From Tolypothrix bouteillei VB521301 (GTDB lineage Bacteria > Cyanobacteriota > Cyanobacteriia > Cyanobacteriales > Nostocaceae), in NCBI RefSeq assembly GCF_000760695.4, contig NZ_JHEG04000001.1, forward strand, positions 6,392,204 through 6,456,203: a stretch of DNA of 64,000 nucleotides, given 5' to 3'. The notes below the pieces were generated by a model. The model made no database searches. It saw nothing but the letters and a program-made list of their open reading frames with translations, and was not told the DNA's origin. The position numbers were made by a program, and so were the translations under genes. Below are positions 1-9,889 of this stretch, piece by piece. Position 1 is the first letter of the stretch, and every line of letters begins with the position of its first letter.

Positions 1-766
1 CAAAAAAGGGAGGCATTTGCCGCAGCAGTTCTAACTTGCCATACAAAAAGCCAATTCCAGTTGGAGCACACATTTTATGACCGGAAGCGACCAACCAATC
101 ACAGTCAAATTGCCGGACATCGATTGGCATGTGGGGGACACTTTGGCAAGCATCAATTAAAACTTTGGCTCCATATTCATGGGCGATCGCGCAAATGTCT
201 TTTACAGGATTAATACAACCCAAAGTATTAGAAACATGCACCACTGATACCAATTTTGTTTTGTCAGAAATCAGTGTTTTAAACTGTTCCAAATCAAAAC
301 TTTCCTCGGCTGAGAGTTCCACAAACTTCAGCACAGCACCCGTTTTTTGTGCTACAAAATGCCAAGGAACCAAATTACTGTGGTGTTCTATAACTGAGAG
401 AATAATTTCATCTCCCTGTTGCAAATTATTCATTCCCCAACTGTAAGCAACTAAGTTAATAGCCTCAGTTGCATTACGGGTAAAAACAATTTCCTGACGC
501 GATGCTGCATTTACAAATGCAGCCACTTTATCTCTGGCTGCTTCATAAGCTTCAGTCGCTTTAGCACTGAGAGTATGGACGCCACGATGCACGTTAGAAT
601 TGTACTGTTCGTAATAATCTCGCAAAGTATTCAGTACGAGCAAAGGTTTTTGTGACGTAGCAGCATTATCGAAATAAATTAAAGGTTTCCCGTTGACTTC
701 CTGATGGAGTATTGGGAAGTCAGAACGGACTCGATCGGCAAGAGTTTTTTCTTGGGTATAAGTCAT
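1..766 (-). CDS. sufS: Cysteine desulfurase SufS (C-terminal part outside window)
   Basis: PLP-dependent group II cysteine desulfurase that takes sulfur from cysteine for Fe-S cluster assembly by the SufBCD scaffold. The minus-strand reading frame opens at the ATG at 764-766 and stays open to base 1, so about 255 of roughly 410 residues are seen. Visible family signatures: [11 protein letters not shown] near the N-terminus, [22 protein letters not shown], the HHSNLVPW segment, [13 protein letters not shown], and the PLP-binding lysine in [10 protein letters not shown] (about Lys231). The catalytic cysteine of the C-terminal loop lies outside the window. It is the last gene of the suf cluster, 55 bp after sufD; the gap holds short GTTGGTT-type repeats. 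Cotranscription with sufBCD is inferred from order and strand. Confidence 0.96.
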   Translation of the reverse strand, partial: MTYTQEKTLADRVRSDFPILHQEVNGKPLIYFDNAATSQKPLLVLNTLRDYYEQYNSNVHRGVHTLSAKATEAYEAARDKVAAFVNAASRQEIVFTRNATEAINLVAYSWGMNNLQQGDEIILSVIEHHSNLVPWHFVAQKTGAVLKFVELSAEESFDLEQFKTLISDKTKLVSVVHVSNTLGCINPVKDICAIAHEYGAKVLIDACQSVPHMPIDVRQFDCDWLVASGHKMCAPTGIGFLYGKLELLRQMPPFF

Positions 767-821
767 GGATTTTGAATGGTTGGTTGTTGGTTGTTGGTTA
801 AAAATGACTAGCTACTAGCTA

Positions 822-2195
822 CTAACCACTAACCTTTTGCATAAGGGATTGTCTGACGGAAGGAACAGGTATTTGATTGATGGCTTCAGTTGCAAAGGCG
901 TTAACTAATAAGTTGCGAGCATCATTCGCATCAATACCGCGACTTTGCAGATAGAAGATTTCATCATCCTCTAACTGGCTAACGGTAGCACCGTGGGCGC
1001 ATTTGACGTTATCAGCTGTAATCTCTAATTGAGGCTTAGTATCAATTCTGGCTTTAGAGGATAGTAACAAATTTTGGTTTAACTGGGCCGCATCTGTCAA
1101 TTGTGCGGGTTTTGGCACAAAAATTTTACCGTTAAACACTCCATGAGCGCGATCGCTCAGAATACACTTATGCAATTGTTTGCTAGTACCGTGAGGATAA
1201 TTGAGCGCTATTGCACTGTGAGTATCCGCTAACTGTTGTCCCCCAATTATCGTCAATCCATTGAGGACAGTTTCTGTCTGCTCCCCAGTTTGCAAAATCT
1301 CTAGATTGTGACGTGAAAGCTTTCCACCAAAAGTTACGGCGTGACAGCTATACCAACTGTAACGAGCTTGAGAAACAGCAGTTTTCCCAATATGAATAGC
1401 CTCTGCATTTTCCATCTCAAGCCGAGTATGATTCACCCGAGCATTTTCCCCGACCCAAATTTCCGTAACCGCATTAGTAAAATATACGCTCTCTTCCTCT
1501 GTGCTCTCCGCGTCTGTGTGGTTCGCATACTCTTCCACTAACGTCACGCTACTACCAGTCTCCGCCACAACCAAGCAACGCGGAAGAGAAATTCCAGACT
1601 GCTCGCCAGTAGCAAGAAATACCAAATGAATTGGGGTCTCGACCACCACATTTTTTGATACCCAAACGACTGCGACATCAACCATTCCACTCGTATTGAG
1701 AGCAGTAAACAGTTCGTGTGCGCCTTCAGTTTGAGCTAAATATTTCTGTACCTCTTGAGTGTACGTAGCAGATAAATCGGCTAAATTGCTAACGACAACT
1801 CCATCTGGTAAAAGAGAAACTGAGGACAACTCAGATGAATAAACACCATCAACAAACACCAACCGACTTGTAGCTGCTTCTGGTAGCGATCGTAAAGATG
1901 AGCCAACAGACGCGCTACCCTTCGTCCCCACATGAAATTGAATTTTCCGCAAAAAAGATAAATCGGCGAAGCGCCATTCTTCATCACGAGTTGTAGGCAA
2001 AACGGATTGACGAACCCATAAAACGGCGCGTTCCCGTAATTCCTGCAACCAGGATAGGCGATCGCGAGGTGTTTCAACACCACCCACAATTTGATTCAAC
2101 AAATCTATCAAATAAGCATCTCTATCCAACACGGTAGATGCCAAATCGATGGAATGGGAATTAGGAACTGGACTTGGAGAAACAAGGATACTCAT
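822..2195 (-). CDS. sufD: Fe-S cluster assembly protein SufD
   Basis: Scaffold partner of SufB and SufC in the cytosolic SufBC2D complex that builds Fe-S clusters. The 457-residue length and the C-terminal beta-helix repeats fit SufD, e.g. LADTHSAIALNYPHGTS, then HGVFNGKIFVPKPAQLTDA and the QLEITADNVKCAHGATV segment that is diagnostic for the SufB/SufD family. The ATG at 2193-2195 shares one base with the sufC stop (TAATG), so translation is probably coupled. The 5' part (about residues 1-130) is variable, as usual in SufD. Nothing broken. Confidence 0.97.
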   Translation of the reverse strand: MSILVSPSPVPNSHSIDLASTVLDRDAYLIDLLNQIVGGVETPRDRLSWLQELRERAVLWVRQSVLPTTRDEEWRFADLSFLRKIQFHVGTKGSASVGSSLRSLPEAATSRLVFVDGVYSSELSSVSLLPDGVVVSNLADLSATYTQEVQKYLAQTEGAHELFTALNTSGMVDVAVVWVSKNVVVETPIHLVFLATGEQSGISLPRCLVVAETGSSVTLVEEYANHTDAESTEEESVYFTNAVTEIWVGENARVNHTRLEMENAEAIHIGKTAVSQARYSWYSCHAVTFGGKLSRHNLEILQTGEQTETVLNGLTIIGGQQLADTHSAIALNYPHGTSKQLHKCILSDRAHGVFNGKIFVPKPAQLTDAAQLNQNLLLSSKARIDTKPQLEITADNVKCAHGATVSQLEDDEIFYLQSRGIDANDARNLLVNAFATEAINQIPVPSVRQSLMQKVSG

Positions 2196-2983
2196 TATAC
2201 AGTCACCTCAACTCCATTTTCTTCCAACACCCAATCATAACCGCGAGATTCTAATTCCAACGCCAGTTCTTTACCGCCACTGGTAATAATCTGTCCTCGT
2301 GCCATCACATGAACGTAGTCTGGTACGATGTAATTCAGCAACCTTTGGTAGTGAGTAATCATAATTGTCGCGTTCTCAGCGCTTGTCAATTGATTAACTC
2401 CATTCGCCACAATTTTCAGCGCATCAATATCCAAACCCGAATCTGTTTCATCCAGAATTGCCAACTTTGGTTCTAAAAGCGCCATTTGTAGAATCTCATT
2501 ACGCTTCTTCTCACCACCAGAAAACCCTTCATTCACGCTCCGGTTGAGAAAAGCAGAATTCATCTTGACCACTTCTAGCTTTTGCTCTACCAAGTCATCA
2601 AAGTCAAAAGCATCCAATTCCTCCAAACCCCGTGCTTTCTGACGGGAATTGTAAGCCACCCGTAAGAAATCCAAATTACTCACGCCAGGAATTTCTAAAG
2701 GATACTGAAATGCTAAAAATATTCCAGAACGGGCGCGTTCTTCTGGCTCCATCTCCAACAAGTTTTGTCCCTGGAAAATAATTTCCCCGCCCGTTACCTC
2801 ATAAGCAGGATGTCCAGCTAAAACTTTAGAAAAAGTACTCTTACCAGAACCATTCGGTCCCATAATCGCATGCACTTCACCCAACCGAACTTCAAGGTTT
2901 ACACCCTTGAGAATTGGTGTCCCATCAACATTTGCTGTCAAATCTTTCACTGACAGCACGACTTCACTATTCTCAATAATCAT
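2195..2983 (-). CDS. sufC: Fe-S cluster assembly ATPase SufC
   Basis: ABC-type ATPase that drives conformational changes of the SufB-SufD scaffold; cytosolic, without membrane segments. 262 residues, normal for SufC. Walker A is GPNGSGKS (about residues 42-49), the ABC signature is [14 protein letters not shown], Walker B is [12 protein letters not shown], and the H-loop is in ITHYQRLL. These are the exact SufC variants, which separates it from transporter ATPases. It lies between sufB (207-bp gap filled by palindromic repeats) and sufD (1-base overlap). Confidence 0.98.
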   Translation of the reverse strand: MIIENSEVVLSVKDLTANVDGTPILKGVNLEVRLGEVHAIMGPNGSGKSTFSKVLAGHPAYEVTGGEIIFQGQNLLEMEPEERARSGIFLAFQYPLEIPGVSNLDFLRVAYNSRQKARGLEELDAFDFDDLVEQKLEVVKMNSAFLNRSVNEGFSGGEKKRNEILQMALLEPKLAILDETDSGLDIDALKIVANGVNQLTSAENATIMITHYQRLLNYIVPDYVHVMARGQIITSGGKELALELESRGYDWVLEENGVEVTV

Positions 2984-3018
2984 GATGTGTGTCTTTTTCC
3001 TCTCTATTTCGCTCTACC

Positions 3019-3180
3019 TCGTTCCCAGGCTCAGCCTGGGAATGTCATACGAGAGGCTCCGCCTCCAATGTATCGTGAGGCTGAGCCCCACAGTACGTGT
3101 TACCAGGCTGAGCCCTGTTACGAGAATTACCCAAACCTGCCTCACAGTACGTGTTACCAGGCTGAGCCTGGTAACGAGAA
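3019..3180. repeat. Cluster of imperfect palindromic repeats in the sufB-sufC gap
   Basis: Several copies of a short palindrome lie back to back: one with arms GTTCCCAGGC/GCCTGGGAA around 3021-3043, a GAGGCTCCGCCTC unit near 3052, and two GTTACCAGGCTGAGCC-type units near 3098 and 3151. Related sequence recurs at about 30810-30860 and 34552-34672, so this is a dispersed family. The palindromes would fold in the sufBCDS transcript between sufB and sufC and could affect processing or stoichiometry (inference). Confidence 0.8.
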
Positions 3181-3190
3181 ATCCATGACA

Positions 3191-4630
3191 TTACCCAACG
3201 CTTCCTTCCAACTTCAAACTCAACAACTTATCAGCTTCTACAGCAAATTCCATGGGTAGCTGATTGAATACGTCTTTACAGAAGCCACTCACCATCATGG
3301 AAATTGCATCTTCTGTAGAGATACCGCGTTGTGCAAAGTAGAAGAGTTGATCTTCCCCAATCTTAGAAGTAGAAGCTTCATGCTCTACCTTGGCAGCATT
3401 ATTCTGCACTTGGATGTAAGGGAAAGTATTAGCATGAGCATTATCCCCAATCAACATGGAGTCGCACTGAGAATAATTTCTCGCTCCTTCCGCTTTGGGA
3501 TTGATTTTTACCAGACCGCGATAGCTGTTACTGGAATTACCAGCAGAAATTCCTTTAGAAATAATAGTGCTGCGGGTGTTCTTACCAACATGAATCATTT
3601 TGGTACCAGTATCAGCTTGCTGCATATTATTTGTCAGCGCTACTGAATAAAACTCACCTACGGAGTTATCACCCACCAACACGCAACTGGGATATTTCCA
3701 GGTAATTGCAGAACCAGTTTCTACCTGAGTCCAAGAAATTTTAGAATTCACGCCCTGGCACAAACCGCGCTTGGTGACAAAATTGTAAATACCACCCTTG
3801 CCATTTGCATCGCCAGCGTACCAGTTTTGAACGGTTGAGTATTTGATTTCAGCGTTGTCTAAAGCAACGAGTTCGACTACAGCAGCGTGCAATTGGTTGC
3901 TGTCGTACATTGGCGCAGTACAACCTTCAAGGTAGGAAACATAGCTTCCCTCTTCTGCAACAATCAGAGTTCGCTCGAATTGCCCGGTTTCACCGTTGTT
4001 AATCCGGAAGTAAGTAGACAGTTCCATGGGACATTTCACTCCCTTGGGAATGTAAACGAAGGAACCATCACTAAATACGGCTGAATTTAGGGCTGCAAAG
4101 TAATTATCTGCTACCGGGACAACGCTACCCAAGTACTTTTGTACGAGTTCTGGGTGTTCTTGCAATGCTTCTGAAATGGAGCAGAATATAACACCATCTT
4201 TAGCCAGCTTTTCTTTGAATGTTGTCGCTACGGAAACACTATCGAAAATTGCATCAACCGCAACATTTGCCAATCGCTTCTGCTCTGATAGGGGGATGCC
4301 TAACTTCTCAAAGGTTTCCAATAAAGTTGGATCGACTTCCTCCAAGCTGTTTAGCTTTTGTTTCTTTTGTTTGGGTGCGGAATAGTAGATAATGTTCTGA
4401 TAGTCTATTGCAGGATACTTGACACTCGGCCAAGCTGGTTCAACCATTTTTTGCCACTGACGGAAAGCCTTAAGGCGAAAGTCCAACATAAACTCCGGCT
4501 CGTTCTTCTTCGCGGAAATTAAACGGACAATATCCTCGTTCAGTCCACGCGGAATTGTGTCGGCTTCAATGTCAGTAACAAAGCCGTACTTATATGGCTG
4601 GTTGACTAAGGTTTTGACAGTGGCGCTCAT
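3191..4630 (-). CDS. sufB: Fe-S cluster assembly protein SufB
   Basis: Core scaffold of the SufBC2D complex on which nascent clusters form. 479 residues, matching cyanobacterial SufB. Recognisable segments: [80 protein letters not shown], and the C-terminal [21 protein letters not shown]. First gene of the operon; its ATG (4628-4630) faces the divergent sufR 214 bp away, with a SufR operator between. Repression by SufR under iron-sufficient, reduced conditions is known for cyanobacteria and is inferred here from the operator. Confidence 0.98.
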   Translation of the reverse strand: MSATVKTLVNQPYKYGFVTDIEADTIPRGLNEDIVRLISAKKNEPEFMLDFRLKAFRQWQKMVEPAWPSVKYPAIDYQNIIYYSAPKQKKQKLNSLEEVDPTLLETFEKLGIPLSEQKRLANVAVDAIFDSVSVATTFKEKLAKDGVIFCSISEALQEHPELVQKYLGSVVPVADNYFAALNSAVFSDGSFVYIPKGVKCPMELSTYFRINNGETGQFERTLIVAEEGSYVSYLEGCTAPMYDSNQLHAAVVELVALDNAEIKYSTVQNWYAGDANGKGGIYNFVTKRGLCQGVNSKISWTQVETGSAITWKYPSCVLVGDNSVGEFYSVALTNNMQQADTGTKMIHVGKNTRSTIISKGISAGNSSNSYRGLVKINPKAEGARNYSQCDSMLIGDNAHANTFPYIQVQNNAAKVEHEASTSKIGEDQLFYFAQRGISTEDAISMMVSGFCKDVFNQLPMEFAVEADKLLSLKLEGSVG

Positions 4631-4756
4631 TGGCTGTTACTCTTGTGTTCTCTTTCTTAATCTCTTTAAGGATGGAAGACGGAATCTTTAACCGGGCTTC
4701 CTTTTCAAGCTAGCCGAGGTGTGACTCGACTGCTATCATAATAAGTATAAGGACTA

Positions 4757-4776
4757 AAACAACATTCGTGTTGTTT
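4757..4776. promoter_or_regulatory. SufR operator (CAAC-N6-GTTG)
   Basis: The sequence AAACAACATTCGTGTTGTTT is a 7+6+7 inverted repeat whose core is CAAC at 4760-4763, six bases, and GTTG at 4770-4773. CAAC-N6-GTTG is the published SufR recognition sequence in cyanobacteria. It sits in the 214-bp divergent region, 69 bp before sufR, which suits joint control of sufBCDS and sufR. Confidence 0.88.
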
Positions 4777-4844
4777 AACATATCTTTATTTTACGCTAGA
4801 TTAGCCATAATTTAGCTTTGTCACGATAAATTTTTGGGGCGACG

Positions 4845-5525
4845 ATGGCGACTATCCACCAGTCCTCAACCAAGCAAGATATTCTGGAATATCTTTTAAA
4901 ACACTCACAAGCTACGGCTTTCGATCTGGCTGACGCTCTAGACGTTAGCCCGCAAGCAATTCGCCGTCATATTAAAGATTTGGAAGCAGAACAACTTATA
5001 TCTCTCGTGTCATCCGTACAGGGGGGAATGGGACGTCCGCAACATATCTATCAACTGACTCGTCAGGGAAAAGAACGGTTAAACACAAAAGTCAGCGAAG
5101 GTCTCGGCGATAGCTATGGTAAGTTTGCCGTTTCCCTACTGGATACATTAGCGGAAACGGTAGGACGAGACGAAGTCACCTCAATTCTACGAAAACAATG
5201 GGAACGCAAAGCCCACGATTATCGAGAGCGTCTTGGGAATGCTCCTCTATCTGAAAGAGTTGCAACTTTGGTAGAACTGAGAAAAGCTGAAGGTTACATG
5301 GCTGAATGTCATCCAGTACCATCAGGTAACTCATTAGATGATAATAAGTTCATTCTCACCGAGCACAATTGCGCTATTTCCAACGTTGCAGAGTCTTTTC
5401 CCAGTGTTTGCGGTCATGAATTAGAAATGTTTGCTGCTGTATTGCCAGATTGTACTGTAGAAAGAACTCACTGGATTATTAATGGCGAACACCGTTGTGG
5501 ATATTTAGTCCAAGCGAGAAAATAA
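4845..5525 (+). CDS. sufR: Fe-S-sensing repressor SufR
   Basis: DeoR/MarR-like winged-helix repressor of sufBCDS and of itself, active in its Fe-S bound form. 226 residues. The N-terminal helix-turn-helix is DLADALDVSPQAIRRHIKDLE (about 27-47), followed by the wing with GMGRPQHIYQLT. The C-terminal half carries cysteines at about 155, 176, 189, 203 and 218, the set conserved for cluster binding in SufR. Start chosen at the ATG at 4845, 69 bp after the operator. Divergent arrangement with sufB is the standard cyanobacterial one. Confidence 0.97.
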   Translation: MATIHQSSTKQDILEYLLKHSQATAFDLADALDVSPQAIRRHIKDLEAEQLISLVSSVQGGMGRPQHIYQLTRQGKERLNTKVSEGLGDSYGKFAVSLLDTLAETVGRDEVTSILRKQWERKAHDYRERLGNAPLSERVATLVELRKAEGYMAECHPVPSGNSLDDNKFILTEHNCAISNVAESFPSVCGHELEMFAAVLPDCTVERTHWIINGEHRCGYLVQARK

Positions 5526-5773
5526 GTGCTTTTATGAGAGCGGTTTCCTTTGTGAATGAGAAGCTCGTTATTAAGCATAGGTCATAAAAAATGGGTATTT
5601 GGTAATTGGTATTACCAAGTCAAGTCAGTCATACCATTTTGGATTTTAGATTTTGGATGGGTAGATTGGGAAAGTTTCGCTTGGACTTAATTGTACCCAA
5701 TTATCTATCAGATTCTTTTTTCAAACTGGTGTATGGTTATTGTGATAATTGTAAATTTTTGAATGATTTATTT

Positions 5774-6031
5774 ATGAACTTACCACCCCAATCGCCGCCA
5801 CAATTTTTAACATTAGAAGAATCAGCAAAGGTTGATGCTGCTTTACTGTCCTCACCAGAAAAGTTCTTAACTAGAATAACTATTTCATCCCTCAGGCTAT
5901 TGAATCACATAGCTCAAGAGTATAACGTGACTGTTGAGGATTTAACCGCACAACAAGTCATTGCTTGGTTTGAGAAAGATAGCAAGATTCGTCGAGAACA
6001 AGGAGTGGATGCTGCATATTTGAAGTGGTAA
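5774..6031 (+). CDS. Conserved-looking small protein of unknown function
   Basis: An 85-residue protein from the ATG at 5774 (MNLPPQSPPQFLTLEES). The open frame extends upstream to 5606, but that part is derived from repeat-like AT-rich intergenic sequence (IRF-type residues FWMGRLGKFRL), so the internal start is preferred. Predicted mostly helical, acidic, without membrane segment or signal peptide; ends with a charged IRREQGVDAAYLKW tail. No family recognised. It is convergent with the membrane protein at 6165, with paired hairpins between them. Confidence 0.6.
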   Translation: MNLPPQSPPQFLTLEESAKVDAALLSSPEKFLTRITISSLRLLNHIAQEYNVTVEDLTAQQVIAWFEKDSKIRREQGVDAAYLKW

Positions 6032-6093
6032 GAAGGGTGAGTCGTTAGTAGTTAGTAGTTTTTCTGCGATCGCTAGCTCTTATAAAACAACAA

Positions 6094-6148
6094 AAAGTCC
6101 GCCTGCGCGGACTTTGTTCGTATAGCCTTAGACTTCCAGTCTAAAGGC
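6094..6148. repeat. Two adjacent hairpin repeats between convergent genes
   Basis: 6094-6115 is a perfect 9-bp-arm palindrome (AAAGTCCGC, four bases, GCGGACTTT), a dispersed repeat also seen near 16.0, 18.7, 42.1 and 46.5 kb. 6125-6148 is a second inverted repeat (GCCTTAGAC/GTCTAAAGGC). Both lie between the 3' ends of convergent genes and may act as a bidirectional terminator (inference). Confidence 0.75.
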
Positions 6149-6164
6149 ACGATATAACTACCCA

Positions 6165-6797
6165 TTAAGCGTAATTATTATTATTACGCGGACTGCGGGT
6201 TCCTGCTGCGGCTCCAACCATTGAGGCGAGTAAACCTAACAAGGACCCAAAGACAAACCACCACAGACCTTTACGGAAATTGCTTGCAATTTCAGCAGCT
6301 TGTTGAGCACTTACATTGGGAGTATTTTGGGGTATATTGACACCACCTTGCTGCACTTGGTTTACAACTTCTCCAGCGTTAGAAGCAGCAACACCAAAAG
6401 CACCCGATACTCCACTTGCTAACAACCAAGAACTTAACGCCAGAGTCGTTGCCCACAGAATGGCACCATTGAGAAGAGCTGTATTGCGATTCATGGGACC
6501 GCAAGCACGAGCCATGACCCAACCACCAGTAAATAATGAAATCAACAAAGCAATAGTTGACCAAATTCCCACATTACCTGCAACATTGGGTGCAAGAGAT
6601 CTCGGTGCGCCCGACCCCTCAATTGTTCCTGCTCCAATAGCTGCAAACATCGAACTTAATATTAATTGAGTTGCTAATGCAATCAACAGACCGGAAATGA
6701 TAGGACCCCAACGAACGCGATCGTGGTAATCGGTAATTCGACCTACCACAGCAGGTTCGTTAATAACCTCGTCACCTACTCGATTTGTGTATGACAT
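6165..6797 (-). CDS. Multi-pass membrane protein of unknown function
   Basis: 210 residues. The N-terminus is soluble (VVGRITDYHDRVRWG) and is followed by four hydrophobic segments: about residues 32-55 (IISGLLIALATQLILSSMF), 76-98, 108-132 (GAILWATTLALSSWLLASG) and 183-203 (LWWFVFGSLLGLLASMVGAA). The loop between segments 3 and 4 is Q/N/V rich. Such proteins with an RVRWGPIISGL-like start are common in cyanobacteria, but I know of no assigned function. Inner or thylakoid membrane location inferred. Ends in an asparagine-rich tail. Confidence 0.8.
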   Translation of the reverse strand: MSYTNRVGDEVINEPAVVGRITDYHDRVRWGPIISGLLIALATQLILSSMFAAIGAGTIEGSGAPRSLAPNVAGNVGIWSTIALLISLFTGGWVMARACGPMNRNTALLNGAILWATTLALSSWLLASGVSGAFGVAASNAGEVVNQVQQGGVNIPQNTPNVSAQQAAEIASNFRKGLWWFVFGSLLGLLASMVGAAAGTRSPRNNNNYA

Positions 6798-7781
6798 ACT
6801 CTATTTTCCCCTTACCACTCCAGTAAAGTTTTTACTTCAAAATAGTCAAATAGTTACTAGAATTAAATTGCTTTTTTGGATTTTTAATATCTACCACTGG
6901 AAATACTTGCCTTGTCTATCTTTGGTCATAATATTTTTGGAAATTTAAGCTTTTTTTTAAGAAATATTAACTGAAAAGTTTTGAATAACTTGGAATGAGA
7001 ATGACTGCTTTTCCCAAGCTAACCAACAGCTTCTATTTTTAGAATCATCGAACTCCTATTTGAATTTTGGCATATAGCACTTCCAGCCCTTTTGTGAAAA
7101 ATTTTAAGTATTGTTAGGCAGGTATTCCCAAGCAAATAAGGGTTTTGGTAAGCAGCCCGCCCAACTATATTTCTCCATATAAGACTGTATGTGGCATCGC
7201 CTATAGGACTTGTTAGTTAATTCTATTTTTAGAGGATTTCTAAACTTTTTTCAAATATATCATATTTGTTATCTATAGTTTATTTTCAAAAACTTTTTTT
7301 TAAAACTTTTTGTTTGGTTATTCAATAACTTTCTTGTTAACTTTTGGTTGTTACAGCAATCCTAAATCATTTGTAAAATTTCTCTTTTCTTCTCCTGACA
7401 AAGACGCTACGCGATGCTGTAAGCTATGCCCGCTAGGGCTATACGTGCTCTTTGCGACGCCCGGAGCTATCTCCTGTGGAGACGCTGTTTTGAACAACAG
7501 GGAAACCCCACAATGCAATAGCTCGTCTTTGTGATTCATAATTTTATAAATCAAATAGGAGTGCTATAGTATGCAATACCCATAGCAGAGCCTGTCGGAA
7601 TTACAAACACCTCTTCCTTGTCTTCCTTGTTCGGACTCAAATAGGATTGTTATACTAGCGAAAATTCTAAAATTTTGGATAAAAACGGTGAAGAATGAAC
7701 AGTTTGTGATGAAAAATAAATAGTAAATTAGTGAGCAAGTGGTAGTTAGCAGTTCTATTAACAACCACTCACTACTCACCA
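6798..7781. other. Long AT-rich intergenic region with a decayed repeat
   Basis: 984 bp without a convincing gene. The ORFs of 60-74 codons here have no start context or recognisable product. 7396-7500 holds a GC-richer mosaic with AGACGCTACGCG, GCTATGCCC and GAGCTATCTCCTGTGGAGACGC motifs, a repeat type seen reversed near 23900-23955. The rest is AT-rich with several T runs. No promoter or RNA gene could be supported. Confidence 0.6.
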
Positions 7782-8108
7782 CTAGCGCAATTTCACAGCT
7801 GTCCCCGTTGCTGTAATAAGTATGAGAACACCTGATTGGTCAACATTGATAGTACCAGTATCAATTTCGATACCAATAACAGCATCCGCACCCAAACGCC
7901 TTGCTCTTAGGGATAATTCTTCGATCGCTTTTTGTTGACCCTGCTCAAATAGGCGTTCGTAACTTCCAGTGCGTCCACCAATAATGTCTCGGATACTCGC
8001 AAAGAAATCGCGCAGGAAATTGCTTCCGTAGACCACTTCTGCAGTCACAATGCCCAAATATGAATCAACGATAGATCCCTGAATGACATCAGTTGTACTC
8101 AAAATCAT
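7782..8108 (-). CDS. YbjQ/UPF0145 family protein
   Basis: 108 residues, the usual size of the YbjQ (UPF0145) family of small, pentamer-forming proteins sometimes called heavy-metal-binding; function unproven. Family signatures seen: ILSTTDVIQGSIVDSYLGIVTAEVVYGSN at the N-terminus, the GGRTGSYERLFEQGQQKAIEEL helix, and ARRLGADAVIGIEIDTGTI. Complete, with ATG at 8106-8108. No operon partner; long spacers on both sides. Confidence 0.92.
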   Translation of the reverse strand: MILSTTDVIQGSIVDSYLGIVTAEVVYGSNFLRDFFASIRDIIGGRTGSYERLFEQGQQKAIEELSLRARRLGADAVIGIEIDTGTINVDQSGVLILITATGTAVKLR

Positions 8109-8655
8109 AAATCGAACCTCAATCGCATTAATTGGAATAGCACGGGTTTTTATTCTATTTGATATGCTAACGTTCTCCTCTACCTAATTATTTAATCGGT
8201 ATAGAGAGAGCGATAAAGGTAGCTTTTTCATTAACGCATCTACATATATATTTGAGTCTATCCAAAGCCATGCATCCATGATTGACATTAGAAAAACTTC
8301 CTGAGGGGGCAAAAAGCTTGTGAAATAAATGAATTGAGGTACACAACTTATAGGAAAATAGTTTTTGCCCGTTCATGTGGTTAATATCAACGGGTAGTAA
8401 TGCTGAAGCTTTGATTGAGTTACGTCAGCCCCTTTACCATGACATGAGTGCTAGTTAATCTTTTTTTGTTAGTCCAAAGAACTTGTATGAAATCAAACAA
8501 TGCTTGTAACGTACTTTTACAGAGTTCTGAAAAATCTTCATAATTCTTGTATAAAAGTCAATACAAGGTGTTTGCAAAACAAGATATTTTTGTTTTAATG
8601 GACAAGCAATCAAGAAAACTTTGAAAAAGTTGCAAAAAATATCAGGAAAATTACT
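8109..8655. other. Intergenic region upstream of TPR gene
   Basis: 547 bp with no supported gene. The small ORF at 8188-8376 on the minus strand has no homology I recognise. The last 150 bp is AT-rich and contains TTGTATAAAAG near 8547, a possible promoter for the TPR gene, but no clear -35/-10 pair could be fixed. Confidence 0.4.
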
Positions 8656-9336
8656 GTGTACAAGCCAACATCTTTTATAGTAAGTATTTTCATTATTAGC
8701 AGTATTGCAGCAACAATACCATCAGTAGCCCGCGCTCAAAGCATTTTGCCCCAACAAAGTTCTCAGGAGTTAAAGGAACTTCTAGATGAAGGGCGACGAC
8801 TTGTAGATACAGGGGATTATAATAACGCGATCGCAGTTTATCAAAGAGCCACAAATCTAGAGCCAAAAAATGCCACCATATATGCCGGTATTGGCTACTT
8901 ATACGCCCAGCAAGGCAATTTTCCCGCAGCTTTAACGGCGTATCGACGTGCTGTATCACTCAATCCTAACAATAGCGATTACCAATATGCTTTAGCTTAC
9001 GTAAGTGGTAATTTGGGAGATAACAAAACAGCCAAAGAAGCCTACAGACGTGCCATACAAAGCAATCGGAATAACGCTAATGCGTACATAGGTTTATCAA
9101 CAGTTCTCTTGCGTTTGGGAGAGTACGTAAATGCTAAATGGGCATACGAACAAGCGGTCAGTCTAGATCCCAAAAATCCTCAAGTTTATGAGTTGCGAGG
9201 TAATATACTGATGAAGCAAGGAAAATCGAAAGAAGCGATCGCAGTTTTCAAACAAGCTCGAGAACTATACGAACGCCAAGGTAAGTCAGAAAGCGTGGTC
9301 AGACTCGAAGCCGTACTCCGTAATTTAGGAGTTTAA
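8656..9336 (+). CDS. Exported TPR-repeat protein
   Basis: 226 residues starting with GTG at 8656. Residues 1-27 form a signal peptide (hydrophobic FIVSIFIISSIAATIPSVARA, likely cleavage after ARA), so it is periplasmic or lumenal. From about residue 45 there are at least four tetratricopeptide repeats, seen as the W/Y-G-A-Y-P pattern: NNAIAVYQRATNLEPKN, PAALTAYRRAVSLNPNN, KTAKEAYRRAIQSNRNN, VNAKWAYEQAVSLDPKN, KEAIAVFKQARELYERQ. TPRs mediate protein-protein contacts; the partner is unknown. The gene stands alone. Confidence 0.9.
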   Translation: MYKPTSFIVSIFIISSIAATIPSVARAQSILPQQSSQELKELLDEGRRLVDTGDYNNAIAVYQRATNLEPKNATIYAGIGYLYAQQGNFPAALTAYRRAVSLNPNNSDYQYALAYVSGNLGDNKTAKEAYRRAIQSNRNNANAYIGLSTVLLRLGEYVNAKWAYEQAVSLDPKNPQVYELRGNILMKQGKSKEAIAVFKQARELYERQGKSESVVRLEAVLRNLGV

Positions 9337-9889
9337 TCGGCGCACAATCCTTGAGTTACCAGTTATCAGTTACACAACAACTTCATCTTATTCTTATTTA
9401 CTATTATTATTTACTGGTTACTGGTGAGCCCAGCACTGTAGGGGAGTTTCTGCCATAGTAAGGACATGGGAGATGGAAAGATTCTGGTTACCGGAAACCA
9501 TTCCCCAGATTCATCGTCTCACAAAGAAAGGTATTCCCCGTGCCTGCAAGCGATCGCTTAGAGCAGACGCTTAGAGCAGACCTTGTACCTAACACAATCA
9601 AAGGCAATCACTCACAAACTTAGTGTTGGAAAATAATCCTTTTGTCTTAATGCCCAATGTCCCCATAAATTGAAGCTATACTGCAAAAAACGAATTCCCT
9701 TGACCCAGGACAAGGGGTCAAGGGTATATCACTTTGTGCCAATATCATCAAAAACGATCCCGAACGTACTTGAACTCTAGCGTAGAAACGTATATAATTA
9801 CGCTCAACAAAATCAATATGCAAGACTAGCTACCGGGTGACTCACCCCCTTGCTGCTTGGATTTATGAGTGCAGCCTTTTTTAATGACA
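9337..9889. other. Intergenic region with a strong hairpin
   Basis: 553 bp with no convincing gene. It contains a perfect 10-bp-arm hairpin at 9697-9724 (CCCTTGACCC, eight bases, GGGTCAAGGG), not followed by a T run, and a GGGTGA-C-TCACCC palindrome at 9836-9848. The palindrome lies just downstream of the small minus-strand gene ending at 9890 and may belong to its 3' end. HIP1-like GCGATCGC is at about 9549. Confidence 0.55.

Noticed and set aside
129..446. + strand 105-codon ORF
   Set aside because: Antisense to sufS, which has unmistakable family motifs on the minus strand.
2907..3259. Overlapping + strand ORFs of 90-93 codons
   Set aside because: They run across palindromic repeats and the ends of sufC and sufB; repeated peptide segments simply mirror the repeats.
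7310..7554. ORFs of 67-74 codons on both strands
   Set aside because: They lie in a repeat mosaic, have no ribosome site and no protein-like composition.
9697..9724. Possible riboswitch or regulatory RNA hairpin
   Set aside because: Single perfect stem only; no conserved riboswitch core and no suitably placed downstream gene on either strand.
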